Source: Actinomycetota bacterium
Lineage (GTDB): Bacteria; Actinomycetota; Actinomycetes; Actinomycetales; Microbacteriaceae
Length of the DNA: 50,153 bases
Assembly (NCBI GenBank): GCA_030840335.1
Contig: JAUZFR010000050.1
Location: 1-50,153 of the forward strand
Reading direction: 5' to 3'
The translations under genes were made by a program, and so were the position numbers. Positions 7,937 through 16,804 of the stretch are shown here, in pieces. Positions within the stretch are counted from its first letter, which is position 1. Every line of letters begins with the position of its first letter. The notes beneath the pieces are model-generated. The model made no database searches and was not told the origin of the DNA. It worked only from the letters and a program-made list of their open reading frames with translations.

Positions 7937-8902
7937 TCAGGCCAGGTGGTCGCGCTTGATCCCGTACTGAAGTTCTTTGATGCGCTCGAGCGACTCTTCG
8001 AGAAGGATCCGGTTGGTGCGCTGAAGGTCAGCAAGCACTCCGAGCGCAAACGACAGCAGCGAGCCGACCAGGAACGCGACACCCAGGATCAGGGACTGCA
8101 AATGGGCGCCGGGGAATTCGGGCTGCGCGGCCAGCAGGATGAGGTAGCGCACGAATGGGATCAGCGCGCCGATGAGCATGACCGATCCGACGATCGCGAA
8201 GAAGCCGAACGGCTTGAACATGATGTAGCTGCGCAGGATCGCTTCGGCCGACTTGAAGACGTGTTGCGGCGTGCTCTTGAAGAGTCGCGATTCGCGGGTC
8301 TTCGCGTTGGTATCGACGGGAATGCTCGCGATCTTGAGCCGCTTGTTGCCGGCCTGGATGATCGTCTCCATGCAGTAGCTGAACTGGGTCACGACGTTCA
8401 ACCGGATCAGGGACTCTTTCGAATACGCGCGGAACCCGCTGGCGGCATCCGGCAGTTTGGTATCTGCGGCCAGATTGACGACCTGGCTGCCAATGCGCTG
8501 CAGCTGCTTCTTCGCCCAGGAGAAGTGCTCGATCTTGTGGGTCTGGCGGTCGCCGATCGCGATGTCGGCTTCACCGGCGAGCAGCGGCGCCAGCAGGTCC
8601 GGGATGCGGTCCTGCGGGTACTGGTTGTCGCCATCCGTGTTGACCACGATGTCGGCACCGTGAGCGAGCGCGTAGTGCACGCCGTCACGGAATGACCGCG
8701 CGAGCCCCATGTTTCGCGTGTGGTGCACAAAGTGGGTCACGCCGTGTGCGCGCGCAACCTCGAGCGTGCGGTCGGTCGAACCGTCGTCGATGATGAGGAT
8801 GACGAGCTCGTCGACTCCCTTGATCTTCTTCGGGATGCTCGAAAGCACTGCGGGAAGGGTCTCCTCCTCATTGAGGCAAGGGACCTGGACGAATACCTTC
8901 AT
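7937..8902 (-). CDS. Family 2 glycosyltransferase, dolichyl-phosphate sugar synthase-like, with C-terminal membrane segments
   Basis: The 321-aa protein has a GT-A domain (VQVPCLNEEETLPAVL, IIDDGSTDRTLEVA, and the metal-binding VNTDGDNQYPQDRIPDL at about residues 90-110). Two hydrophobic helices follow at about 230-295 (GFFAIVGSVMLIGALIPFVR and SLILGVAFLVGSLLSFALG). The architecture matches ArnC/GtrB-type enzymes that load a sugar onto a polyprenyl phosphate at the inner membrane face. It is the last gene of the exporter operon, 1 bp after wzt. It could supply a lipid-linked sugar to the GT-C-like proteins in the locus; the sugar is unknown. Confidence 0.85.
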   Translation of the reverse strand: MKVFVQVPCLNEEETLPAVLSSIPKKIKGVDELVILIIDDGSTDRTLEVARAHGVTHFVHHTRNMGLARSFRDGVHYALAHGADIVVNTDGDNQYPQDRIPDLLAPLLAGEADIAIGDRQTHKIEHFSWAKKQLQRIGSQVVNLAADTKLPDAASGFRAYSKESLIRLNVVTQFSYCMETIIQAGNKRLKIASIPVDTNAKTRESRLFKSTPQHVFKSAEAILRSYIMFKPFGFFAIVGSVMLIGALIPFVRYLILLAAQPEFPGAHLQSLILGVAFLVGSLLSFALGVLADLQRTNRILLEESLERIKELQYGIKRDHLA

Positions 8903-8903
8903 G

Positions 8904-9665
8904 TCACTCCTCGAAGCTGGTGCTCAACGCGCTCAGCCCATTTTCGGTGTTGCCGTCGAAGATGACGTTGCCGTGGTCGAGCACGATGACACGATCGCAC
9001 ATCTCTCGGATCTGTTCGGCGGAATGGCTGACCAGCACGATCGTGCATCCCTCCTGCTGGAATTGTCGGATCTTGTTCATGCACTTCTGCTGGAATGCCT
9101 CGTCGCCGACCGCGAGAACCTCATCGACGAGCAGGATGTCCGGATCGACGCTCACGGCGATCGCGAACGCGAGTCGCACGTACATTCCGGACGAGTAGAA
9201 CTTCACCTGGGTCTCGATGAATTCGCCGATCCCGCTGAATTCGACGATTTCGTCGAACTTGCCGGCCAGCTGCTTGCGCGTGAGACCGAGAATCGAGCCG
9301 TTCATGAAGATGTTCTCCCGACCGGTGAGGTCCGGATGGAACCCCGCGCCGAGTTCGAGCAGCGCCGCGATCTGGCCGCGCCGCTGAATCACCCCGGTCG
9401 TCGGTCTGATGATGCCGCCGATGACCTTGAGCAGTGTGCTCTTGCCCGATCCATTGTGACCGATGAGTCCGACGGTCTGGCCCGCGTGGATCTCGAGATT
9501 GAGGTCGTGAAGGGCGAGAAAGTCATCCTTGTGCTTGTTCGACCTCCCGAAGTTGACGATGCGTTCCTTCAGCGACTTCTCCTTGCGGATCACAAAGCGC
9601 TTCGAGAGTCCGGCCATCCGGATGACTAAGGGTGCGTCTTTCAGGACGGGAATCTTCGCCGCCAC
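8904..9665 (-). CDS. wzt: Polysaccharide ABC transporter ATP-binding protein
   Basis: The 253-aa ATPase has Walker A GLIGHNGSGKSTLLKVIGG (about residues 70-88), signature YSSGMYVRLAFAIA and Walker B DILLVDEVLAVGDEA. This subfamily (Wzt/TagH/RfbE) powers export of glycans or teichoic acids across the cytoplasmic membrane. It lacks the C-terminal carbohydrate-binding domain of longer Wzt proteins, so export probably does not depend on recognition of a chain-terminating cap through this subunit. It starts with GTG overlapping the permease stop by 1 nt (TAGTG). Confidence 0.92.
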   Translation of the reverse strand: MAAKIPVLKDAPLVIRMAGLSKRFVIRKEKSLKERIVNFGRSNKHKDDFLALHDLNLEIHAGQTVGLIGHNGSGKSTLLKVIGGIIRPTTGVIQRRGQIAALLELGAGFHPDLTGRENIFMNGSILGLTRKQLAGKFDEIVEFSGIGEFIETQVKFYSSGMYVRLAFAIAVSVDPDILLVDEVLAVGDEAFQQKCMNKIRQFQQEGCTIVLVSHSAEQIREMCDRVIVLDHGNVIFDGNTENGLSALSTSFEE

Positions 9666-10621
9666 TAGATCTCCTGCGCGAAGTTGCCCTGAAGGCGCGT
9701 AAACAGGCGGTGGGCGAACCAGAGGAAGACCAGTCCGACGACGATTGCGATGATCAGCCGCAGGTCGAGGTCGGCCGGATAGTTGTGGCTCAGCGGGATA
9801 TGCGACTTCGCGAGGCTGGTCTCCACCCCGTGTCCGTGGAGCCAGGTACCGCGCTGGAAGGCGACGACCGCGATTGTGATGGGGTTCAGCAGGTAGAGCT
9901 GGTACAGCCAGGTTCCGACTCCCGCGGCATCACTGCCGGCCACCGAACGGAAGGCATAGACGACGGGCGATGCCCAGAACAGCAGAACGACCATGACGTC
10001 AACGAGGTACTGCACGTCGCGCAGGTAGACGTTGAGGGCGGACAGGACGAGCGCGAGCGCGGTGCCGAAAATCGCCACCACCAGCACGGCAGGGATGATG
10101 TACAGCGAATCCCAGTTGACCGGCACCTGGCCGAACACGATCATGGCCACGAGCAGCACACCGAACTGGATGCAGAAGTTCAGCAGCGCCGACCCGACGG
10201 ACGCCAGCGGGAATACCTCCCGCGGCATATAGACCTTCTTGATCAGCGCTGCGTTCTGCAGGATCGACATTGTCGACGAGGTCAGGATGTCTGCGTACAG
10301 CCCCCAAATGGTGAGGCCGGCGAACACGAAGATGGCGTATTCGGGTGTGTTCCGTGAAGCGCCGAGGATCTGGCCGAGCGCGAAGTAGTAGACGAGCAGC
10401 ATCGTGATCGGCTTGATGAGCGTCCACAGGAACCCGAGCGCCGAGTCTTTGTAGCGGTTCTTGAGCTCCCGCCGCACCAGGATTCCCTGGAGCTCACGAC
10501 GCTTCCAGAGCTCACGGAGATCGTTGATTGTGCCCCGGAAAAACCCACCGGGCCCACTCGCGAGGGTAATCAGCGGTTGAGCGGCCAGGCGCTCTGCCCG
10601 TTGTCTCGCGATATCAGTCAC
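9665..10621 (-). CDS. wzm: Polysaccharide ABC transporter permease
   Basis: The 318-aa ABC-2 type membrane protein has about six transmembrane helices and the family features LLVRRELKNRYKDSALGFLW-like (here ILVRRELKNRYKDSALGFLW) near residue 45, and KKVYMPREVFPLASVGSALL in the middle. It pairs with the downstream ATPase to form a Wzm/Wzt or TagG/TagH exporter. It starts with GTG in a GTGA overlap with the preceding glycosyltransferase, indicating tight translational coupling through the operon. Confidence 0.92.
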   Translation of the reverse strand: MTDIARQRAERLAAQPLITLASGPGGFFRGTINDLRELWKRRELQGILVRRELKNRYKDSALGFLWTLIKPITMLLVYYFALGQILGASRNTPEYAIFVFAGLTIWGLYADILTSSTMSILQNAALIKKVYMPREVFPLASVGSALLNFCIQFGVLLVAMIVFGQVPVNWDSLYIIPAVLVVAIFGTALALVLSALNVYLRDVQYLVDVMVVLLFWASPVVYAFRSVAGSDAAGVGTWLYQLYLLNPITIAVVAFQRGTWLHGHGVETSLAKSHIPLSHNYPADLDLRLIIAIVVGLVFLWFAHRLFTRLQGNFAQEI

Positions 10622-12066
10622 GGAGAGCCATCATAATTCACCATTGCGTCCCAGACGTCGTCGGCGTACTCTGCCCAGCTTCGCGGCCTGCGCGCCGAGG
10701 CCTCCGCAGCCAGCCGCTTGTGCAGTTCCTCGTCTACGAGCAGTGATCGGACGCCTTCGGCGATCGCTTCGTCATTGCGCGGATCGACCAGCACGCATCC
10801 GCCGGCTTCGGCAATCTCGGCCATGCTTCCGAAGTCGGAGGTGACGACGGGCGTCCCGGCGCCGAGCGATTCCGCAACCGGCAACCCGAACCCCTCGTTC
10901 AGCGACGGGAACACGGTCAGGCGTGCCAGGCGATAGGCCCACCACAGCTCGCCGTCGGGCAGGCCGGAGATCGTCTGCACCGGCCGACCCGCGGCTCGCA
11001 GCCTCGATACCTCGTTGTCGAACTCCTCGCTGTTCCAGGCGTTGCCTCCGATGAAGGCGAGGCTGAACCGGTGACCGGCCACCCAGAGCAGTTCGGCCGC
11101 GTGCAACACGGCGAGGTGATTCTTTCGGGGCTCGTGGCTTCCGACGCAGAGCACGAGGGGCAGGTCGTCGACCAGCATCCTTGCGCGGGCGGCGACTTCG
11201 AAACGGGGCTCGGCGGGCTGAGCCGTGGATGCGAGCTGTACCGTGACGATGTCGGGGCCGTCGATTCCGGCTGACGACAGCATCGCCTTCCAGCCGCGGT
11301 ATTCCGTGGCTGCGGCCTCCGAAATCGTCGCGACAATGTTCATCCGGGAGGCGGCCGCGAGGTACTTGGCGAACACTCCCGGCATGCGCGGTCCCGTTGT
11401 CTCCGCGGTCGTGAGCGGGATGGCGTCATTGCCGATCATGCCGGTGCGGGTGCCGGAGTATGCCGCGAGCGCCTGGATGCGGCTGGCTCGGGCAGGCTCG
11501 TTGAGCGACTCCGCGAGAACATAGGTGCCGCCCCATGGCACGATTGGACCGCGGCGGAACAGCCCGCGCCTGCGGCGCGCTTCGAAGGCATCCGCGTCGA
11601 TGCGCAGTAGCTGGGTTCGCGAGGTCGACCATCCAACCAGCTGCACCGAGTCGCGTTCGAGCCATTCGAGCGCCACCGACCGGGCAACACGTTGAACGCC
11701 CGTCATCAGGGTGCTGGTGGCGGACTCCTGGATGTCGAGCAGCACGGCATCCGTCACGACGGTTGCCGGCCGGTCGAACCACTTCGACGGACGTCGCCGA
11801 CGCGCACGCAACTGGGCGACGAGTTGCCCGAGCCCGTTGTGGCGCGCGAGCCGCCGAGCGGCTTCGACCTCGTCCGAGGTTGGCAGTTCACGTCCGAGCA
11901 CAGCGAGCACGAGCCAGGTTTGCTCGAGCGATGGAGTGGGAATGCCTTCGGCGAGCTGGCGCCGGCACCCGCCCTCGGTCGCGGCGGGCATGATGTTCGG
12001 CAAAAGAGCGCGCACCAGCGCACGGGCGCCGGTGCCGAGCGTGGTGAGTTCAGCCCGACGGGTCAT
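10618..12066 (-). CDS. GT4-type glycosyltransferase with an N-terminal extension, second of a tandem pair
   Basis: The 482-aa protein starts at ATG 12066 in an ATGA overlap with its upstream paralogue; the longer ORF-track start is unlikely. The C-terminal half is a GT-B glycosyltransferase (LCVGSHEPRKNHLAVLHAAE, then EGFGLPVAESLGAGTPVVTS). The N-terminal approximately 115 residues precede a segment VVTDAVLLDIQESATSTLMT containing GVQRVAR, a feature shared with the upstream paralogue. It acts in the cytoplasm, presumably adding sugars to the chain exported by Wzm/Wzt. Donor and acceptor are unknown. Confidence 0.83.
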   Translation of the reverse strand: MTRRAELTTLGTGARALVRALLPNIMPAATEGGCRRQLAEGIPTPSLEQTWLVLAVLGRELPTSDEVEAARRLARHNGLGQLVAQLRARRRRPSKWFDRPATVVTDAVLLDIQESATSTLMTGVQRVARSVALEWLERDSVQLVGWSTSRTQLLRIDADAFEARRRRGLFRRGPIVPWGGTYVLAESLNEPARASRIQALAAYSGTRTGMIGNDAIPLTTAETTGPRMPGVFAKYLAAASRMNIVATISEAAATEYRGWKAMLSSAGIDGPDIVTVQLASTAQPAEPRFEVAARARMLVDDLPLVLCVGSHEPRKNHLAVLHAAELLWVAGHRFSLAFIGGNAWNSEEFDNEVSRLRAAGRPVQTISGLPDGELWWAYRLARLTVFPSLNEGFGLPVAESLGAGTPVVTSDFGSMAEIAEAGGCVLVDPRNDEAIAEGVRSLLVDEELHKRLAAEASARRPRSWAEYADDVWDAMVNYDGSP

Positions 12067-13547
12067 TCGGATACCTCGTGGACGTCCGCCCACAGGGACG
12101 CCGCGTAGTCGGCCCAGGTCGCGTTCGTGCGCGCGCGGGCCTCGGCGACAAGCCGCGCGTGCACGGCATCGTCGGTCAGCACGGCGCGCAGTTTCGCCGC
12201 GATGTCGTCGTCGTCCCGGGGATCGACCAACAGGCATCCGCCGTCTCGCGCGATCTCCGCGGTGCTGCCGTAGCGAGTCGTAATGACGGGAGTGCCGGTC
12301 GCGAGCGCTTCAGCGACGGGCAGGCCGTAACCCTCCTGCAGCGAGGGGAACACGACGACGCGCGCGTCCGCGTAGGCCTGCGCGAGCACGGCGTCGGAAA
12401 CCCGCCGACCAACCCGCACCGAGCGCCCTTCTCGTTGAAGCCGACGCACTTCGCGGTCGAACTGTTCGAGGTACCAGGAGTGTCCGCCGCCGATCACCAG
12501 CAGCTCGAACGTGATTCCTTCATCCCACAGCAACTGGGCGGCACTGAGTACCCCGCGCTGGTTCTTGCGCGGTTCGACGCTGCCGACCATCAGGACGAGT
12601 GGTAAGGCACGGTCGGCCGACGGTACCGTCACGTCGGCGGAGGCGACATCGACGGGCAGCACGACCGCGCTCACCCGCGGCCCGGTGAGGCCCTGTGCCG
12701 GCAAAGCGGAGACGAACCCGGCGAACTCCTCCGCCGTGGTCTCGCTGATGCAGGCAATGAGCGAAGAGTATTTGACGACTTCCAGGTAGTGGGCGAACCG
12801 GTCGGACTCCTCATCCACCACGCTGTCCGCGCTGACAACAGGGATGGCGTCGTAGCCGACCAGAACCAGTCGGTTGCCCGAGTAGCGGCCGAGGGCGGCC
12901 TGGCGTTCGAGCAGTTCGCCGGACGGAACCTCGGGCAGCACGATCGTGCCCTGCCACGGGATCAGGAGCCTGCCGTCGGGCACGTCCGGTGCCGGTGGTG
13001 TGCTGGAGGTCCACGAGACGACGAGGTCGCGCTGGCCCGGGGTGAGATCGCGATACCCGGTTACGTCTCGCGACCACGCGACGAGAACGGGATCCTGCTC
13101 ACGATCCCAGTGCGGCATGGTGTTACGCACGACCCGCTGGATGCCCGTGTTATGCACGTGAGTCGCGCAAAAGTCGACATCGACGACGGTCCCGCCGACG
13201 ATGACGACGGCGTCCAGATCGTCGTCGCGCTGTGCGGATGCAGTGCGGGCGACGCCCGCGAGGACGGCCGCGAGCGCCGTCCCCGGTTTCGCGGTGCGCA
13301 GATCCCGGCGAATCGCGACGACCTCGGCCTGTGTCGGGTACCCGCCCGCAACGGCCGTCGCGAGCAGCCAGATGCGGGCGTCCGCAGGATCGGATGCGAC
13401 ACTGTCGGCGAGTGCTGCAAGGAGCGAGCCTGCGCTTTCGGAGAACTCTGAGCCCGACGCGTCGAGATCGGGGGCGAGATACGGGGCTACCGCGACCAGC
13501 CGACGGTGAAGCGAAGAGACACCGACGGCAACGTCCACAGCCGTCAC
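12063..13547 (-). CDS. GT4-type glycosyltransferase with an N-terminal extension, first of a tandem pair
   Basis: The 494-aa protein starts at GTG 13547 in a GTGA overlap with the small upstream gene; the extra N-terminal 60 residues in the ORF track are not supported. GT-B motifs are MVGSVEPRKNQRGVLSAAQL and EGYGLPVAEALATGTPVITT. It shares with its downstream paralogue an N-terminal helical extension, a middle GIQRVVRNTMPHW segment and a C-terminal WADYAASLW helix, so the two arose by duplication. It probably acts in assembly of the exported glycan. Confidence 0.83.
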   Translation of the reverse strand: MTAVDVAVGVSSLHRRLVAVAPYLAPDLDASGSEFSESAGSLLAALADSVASDPADARIWLLATAVAGGYPTQAEVVAIRRDLRTAKPGTALAAVLAGVARTASAQRDDDLDAVVIVGGTVVDVDFCATHVHNTGIQRVVRNTMPHWDREQDPVLVAWSRDVTGYRDLTPGQRDLVVSWTSSTPPAPDVPDGRLLIPWQGTIVLPEVPSGELLERQAALGRYSGNRLVLVGYDAIPVVSADSVVDEESDRFAHYLEVVKYSSLIACISETTAEEFAGFVSALPAQGLTGPRVSAVVLPVDVASADVTVPSADRALPLVLMVGSVEPRKNQRGVLSAAQLLWDEGITFELLVIGGGHSWYLEQFDREVRRLQREGRSVRVGRRVSDAVLAQAYADARVVVFPSLQEGYGLPVAEALATGTPVITTRYGSTAEIARDGGCLLVDPRDDDDIAAKLRAVLTDDAVHARLVAEARARTNATWADYAASLWADVHEVSE

Positions 13548-13822
13548 TTGCGAGTGACCAGACGCCGCAGGCGGTAGAACACGGTCGCCCAGAAGCGGTT
13601 TGCGCCGTCGCGTCGGAGTACCAGGAGGGCCGTTTGGGCGAGGCGAATCGGGCGGGTGATGCGCCACGACAGCGAGCGCTCCACGACGAGCGGGATCGTG
13701 CCGCCATACCGGATGAGCCGCACCCACTCTTCGACTTTCTCATCCTGAAGCGCGGCGAGCTTGCCCGCGAGCGCCGTCTCGGCGGCGGAAGCGCGGGAGG
13801 CCGGTCGGGTCGCGGGATTCAC
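13544..13822 (-). CDS. Small protein with a helical N-terminus and an SWRITRPIR motif, first gene of the exporter operon
   Basis: The 92-aa protein has an alanine-rich helical N-terminus (ETALAGKLAALQDEKVEEW) followed by ERSLSWRITRPIRLAQTALL. A similar S-x-SWR-x-T-x-PLR segment commonly follows coiled coils at the ends of large methyltransferase/glycosyltransferase proteins in O-antigen loci. Here it stands alone. GTG 13822 is preferred because TAGGAT precedes it by 6 nt, giving a leaderless start; GTG 13828 is the alternative. Its function is unknown. The position suggests an accessory or scaffold for the glycosyltransferases. Confidence 0.65.
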   Translation of the reverse strand: MNPATRPASRASAAETALAGKLAALQDEKVEEWVRLIRYGGTIPLVVERSLSWRITRPIRLAQTALLVLRRDGANRFWATVFYRLRRLVTRK

Positions 13823-13828
13823 CCCCAC

Positions 13829-13834
13829 ATCCTA
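13829..13834 (-). promoter_or_regulatory. -10 box (TAGGAT) for the exporter operon
   Basis: TAGGAT is followed after 6 nt by GTG 13822 on the reverse strand. This places one leaderless promoter upstream of the six-gene operon ending at 7937. Confidence 0.5.
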
Positions 13835-13851
13835 AGCAGTGGCGCGGAAGC

Positions 13852-13857
13852 TAGGGT
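13852..13857 (+). promoter_or_regulatory. -10 box (TAGGGT) upstream of the 691-aa membrane protein
   Basis: TAGGGT would start a short leader containing AAGGGA (13871-13876), which serves as ribosome binding site for GTG 13883. Confidence 0.4.
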
Positions 13858-13882
13858 AACTAGGGGTCAGAAGGGATCGGGC

Positions 13883-15958
13883 GTGATCGAAGTAGCCATG
13901 GCAGTCGCCGTGACGGGGATTCTCTTCCTTTTCGTCGGCATTCCCTTCGCCAGCGCGCTTCGCGACCCCGACGAGGGCTGGATCGCGTGGCTCACGGATG
14001 CCGCCGGTTACGGTGTGGTTTACCTCACGCTCGCGATCACCGCGTGGAACTGGTTCGGCATTCCCGCCATCATCCTCGCGGCCCTCATTCTCGCGGCGTT
14101 CGCGGTCTTCGCGGTCCGACGGCGGGTGGGGTTCCCGCGCCGAGGTCGGGTGAAACCGAGGCGGAGCCTCGTGATCGTCTGGGTGCTGGTCGTAATCGTC
14201 GCGATTGCGTTCCGACTGCACGACTCGACCTTCCTGCCGTGGGTCGGGGACATGGGCGCGTACGTGAACTGGGCGAACGAGTTGCTGCGCACCGGACACC
14301 TCGCGGCGAGCTGGCCGCCGATCTACTCGGTGTTCCTGTCGGTCGGCGGCGCGATCTTCGGCCCCGCCGGAACGACCGCGGCGATACCGTTCACGGGATT
14401 CCTCCTGATTGCGGTCGTCGCCCGGCTGCTGACGCGGCTGAAGCTGAACCCCTGGATCGTCGTCGGCATCGCCGGCGCGCTCGCGTTGAACATCCATGCG
14501 ATCTGGTACAGCTACTTTCCGAGCAGTGAATCGCTGAACGCGCCGGTGTTCATCCTGTGGTTGTCGCTGTTCCTGTCAGTGCTGACGGCCCCGCGGAAGC
14601 TTCTGCCGGCCGCCCTGGTCATGAGCTTCCTCGTCATGCTGGACCTCTGCCTCCTCCGCGCCAGCGGCAGTTTCCTGCTCGTCCCGCTTCTGCTTCTCGT
14701 CGTGTTCGCGACGATCCTCGGCGCCTGGCGCCGGTGGGCCCCGCGCATGTGGGCGTTCTTCTTCGCCACCCTCGCGGCCGCCGAAGTCGGCATCTGGTAC
14801 GGCGTCAAGTTCATCCACAGCTATTTCGTCACGACACAGGTGCAGCAGCAGCTGCCCGCTCGCGCCTACGACCTGCTCCACCAGCTCGGTCTCCTCTCGC
14901 CAAACTTCCAGCTGGTCGCCGCTCTTCTTTTCGTTCTGGTCCTCGCCGCGGCGGGGTACTACTGGGCGGTTCGCGCGTCGCGCAAGCAGAGCGAGCGCGG
15001 CTTGCGGGCATCCGGCGTGCTCGCCCTCATCGCGGCGATTGCGCTGGCGCTCGCCGTCATACTCGAGGCCGCGGTTGGCGCCAATATCTGGTTCATCCTC
15101 CTGCGGATGGGCCTCTGGCTCGTGGTGCTCGCGATTGCGGCGCTCGTCATCATCTGGCGGCGCCGCGACGTCGGCCCGCAGTCGGCGCTTGTCTTCCTCG
15201 CAGCGGCGACGGTGCTGCTGCTCATCGCGTTCCAGACGCATCGGCTCGGTAACAATCGCCCGCACGCGTTCTTCCTCTATTGGGATCGCTACCTCGTGAG
15301 CGAGGTGTTGCCTGCTCTCGTGGTTCTCGCCGCGATTGGGGCGTCTCTGCTGCTGCCGATCATCTCGGCGTGGTGGCGACGACGCAACCCGGAGGTGCCG
15401 GGTGGGGCGCGTTTGCGATCCATGGCACCGGCGCTTGCGACGGTGGTCGCGGTGATTCTCACGGCGCTGCCGAGCATCCCGATCCTCACCCTCGAGGCCG
15501 AGGACACCTACATGGCCGGGGCCGACACATTCACCTCGAAGCTCATGTCATTCACAAAACCGGATGACACGCTGCTCTGGGCGGGAACCTCGACGGCCAG
15601 GGCGCCGGGCTTCTTCTTTCCCAACGAGTGGATGGCGTTCGCCGTACCGATGACGCGCAGCTTCGGCTACTCGTTCGTGAACGTGCGGCAGGGGCACAAC
15701 GATTTCCGGCCCGACGAAGTGCCGTCCGCTGGCGAACTCGCGGCGGACGTCGACAAGCACGGCACCGTGTACGTCTATGAGGTGCAGAAGGCATCGGGGG
15801 AGCCGCTCGACCAGCGGCTCGCGACGAGCGGACTGAAGATCGTCCAGGTGGGCGAGGCAACCAGCGACATCAGCCTGCTGCAGCAGCGCCCCCAGCTTCA
15901 GCACTGGACCCACGCGAAGATCCACGTCGTCGTGTGGGAAGTCTCAACGAACGGCTAG
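13883..15958 (+). CDS. Large GT-C-like membrane glycosyltransferase, candidate
   Basis: The predicted 691-aa protein has about a dozen transmembrane helices and an extracytoplasmic C-terminal domain of about 150 residues. After the first helices an acidic loop reads STFLPWVGDMGAYVNWANE, similar in placement to the catalytic acidic loop of GT-C enzymes that use polyprenyl-phosphate sugars. The C-terminal part (TLLWAGTSTARAPGFFFPNE and onward) is soluble. GTG 13883 has a good AAGGGA; ATG 13898 is possible. The 217 codons upstream in the ORF track are antisense to neighbouring genes and rejected. Its stop overlaps the converging GT2 gene by 4 bp. Confidence 0.72.
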   Translation: MIEVAMAVAVTGILFLFVGIPFASALRDPDEGWIAWLTDAAGYGVVYLTLAITAWNWFGIPAIILAALILAAFAVFAVRRRVGFPRRGRVKPRRSLVIVWVLVVIVAIAFRLHDSTFLPWVGDMGAYVNWANELLRTGHLAASWPPIYSVFLSVGGAIFGPAGTTAAIPFTGFLLIAVVARLLTRLKLNPWIVVGIAGALALNIHAIWYSYFPSSESLNAPVFILWLSLFLSVLTAPRKLLPAALVMSFLVMLDLCLLRASGSFLLVPLLLLVVFATILGAWRRWAPRMWAFFFATLAAAEVGIWYGVKFIHSYFVTTQVQQQLPARAYDLLHQLGLLSPNFQLVAALLFVLVLAAAGYYWAVRASRKQSERGLRASGVLALIAAIALALAVILEAAVGANIWFILLRMGLWLVVLAIAALVIIWRRRDVGPQSALVFLAAATVLLLIAFQTHRLGNNRPHAFFLYWDRYLVSEVLPALVVLAAIGASLLLPIISAWWRRRNPEVPGGARLRSMAPALATVVAVILTALPSIPILTLEAEDTYMAGADTFTSKLMSFTKPDDTLLWAGTSTARAPGFFFPNEWMAFAVPMTRSFGYSFVNVRQGHNDFRPDEVPSAGELAADVDKHGTVYVYEVQKASGEPLDQRLATSGLKIVQVGEATSDISLLQQRPQLQHWTHAKIHVVVWEVSTNG

Positions 15959-16803
15959 TGGAAGAACTCTCGACGCACGAAGAGTCCCAGGCGCAGCCCC
16001 CAGCGAACCGGCGCCAGCCACCATCCGGTGTACTTCTTGTCGAGGTAGCGGCGAGCGCTCTCGTGGTGAACCTTGCGCATGAAGTCGGCCTGCCGACTCG
16101 TCGAATGCGCGCCACTGTGGATGATGACGGCCCCCGGTACGAAGACTGAGCCCCAGCCGAGCTTCGACAGGCGGAACGCGAGATCCACGTCTTCGAAGTA
16201 CATGAAGTAGCCCTGATCGAAGCCGCCGACCAGCGCAAACGCCTCCGGACGAACCAGAAGGCACGCGCCCGAGAGCCAGTCGACACTCTGGTCTTCGCCG
16301 AGTGAGGTGTCGCGGAACCGGTGGTACCGGCGCGTCCACGGGTTCGAAGGCCAGATGTTCGCGAACATGCCGTGGCCGACCCCCGTGCGAATCGAGGGAA
16401 ACGCGCGCGCGGACGGATAGACGACTTCATCGGGCGCGATGATCCGCGGCCCGAAAATCGCCGCCTTCGGATGCTGGTCGGCGCCGGCGAGCAGGGCGTC
16501 GAGGCTACCGGGGGTGAACCGCACGTCGGGGTTGGTGACCAGGAACCAGTCGTAGTCGCGATCGATCGATGCAACGAGCCTGTTGACGCCTCCGCCGTAA
16601 CCGAGGTTCTCCCCGCTTGCGACGAAAGTGCGGATGCCCTTCATCGACGACAACGCCTCGATTTCATCGGCGTCGCCACTGTTGTCGATCACGAGCACGT
16701 CGATGGTGTGGTCGGCACCATGCGCCGTCTCGATGCTCTCCATCAGCGGCGGCAGTTCGCCCGAGGAGTGGTAGGCGACCACAAGCACAGCAACCGAGGC
16801 CAT
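15955..16803 (-). CDS. Family 2 glycosyltransferase, rhamnosyltransferase-like
   Basis: The 282-aa protein carries VLVVAYHSSGELPPLMESI, the DXD-like VTNPDVRFTPGSLDALL (about residue 90), WLSGACLLVRPEAFALVGGF and the acidic catalytic stretch YFMYFEDVDLAFRLSKLGW. These are typical of WbbL/RfbF-type rhamnosyltransferases, which use dTDP-L-rhamnose, consistent with the complete rml set in this window. ATG 16803 follows the upstream GT4 stop by 1 bp; the ORF-track extension is rejected. It is cytoplasmic and has no membrane helices. Confidence 0.85.
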   Translation of the reverse strand: MASVAVLVVAYHSSGELPPLMESIETAHGADHTIDVLVIDNSGDADEIEALSSMKGIRTFVASGENLGYGGGVNRLVASIDRDYDWFLVTNPDVRFTPGSLDALLAGADQHPKAAIFGPRIIAPDEVVYPSARAFPSIRTGVGHGMFANIWPSNPWTRRYHRFRDTSLGEDQSVDWLSGACLLVRPEAFALVGGFDQGYFMYFEDVDLAFRLSKLGWGSVFVPGAVIIHSGAHSTSRQADFMRKVHHESARRYLDKKYTGWWLAPVRWGLRLGLFVRREFFH

Positions 16804-16804
16804 C

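Noticed and set aside
8865-8947. CCATTTTCGGT at the wzt 3' end, with ATTGAGG at the matching upstream distance, as a seventh paired-arm site
   Set aside because: The central 7-mers GAAGGAG and CTCCTTC are not preserved in either arm; agreement is about half the positions.
13232-13882. Upstream part of the 908-aa ORF before the GT-C-like membrane protein
   Set aside because: It is antisense to the exporter operon genes and arginine/proline-rich, typical of a shadow frame in high-GC DNA.
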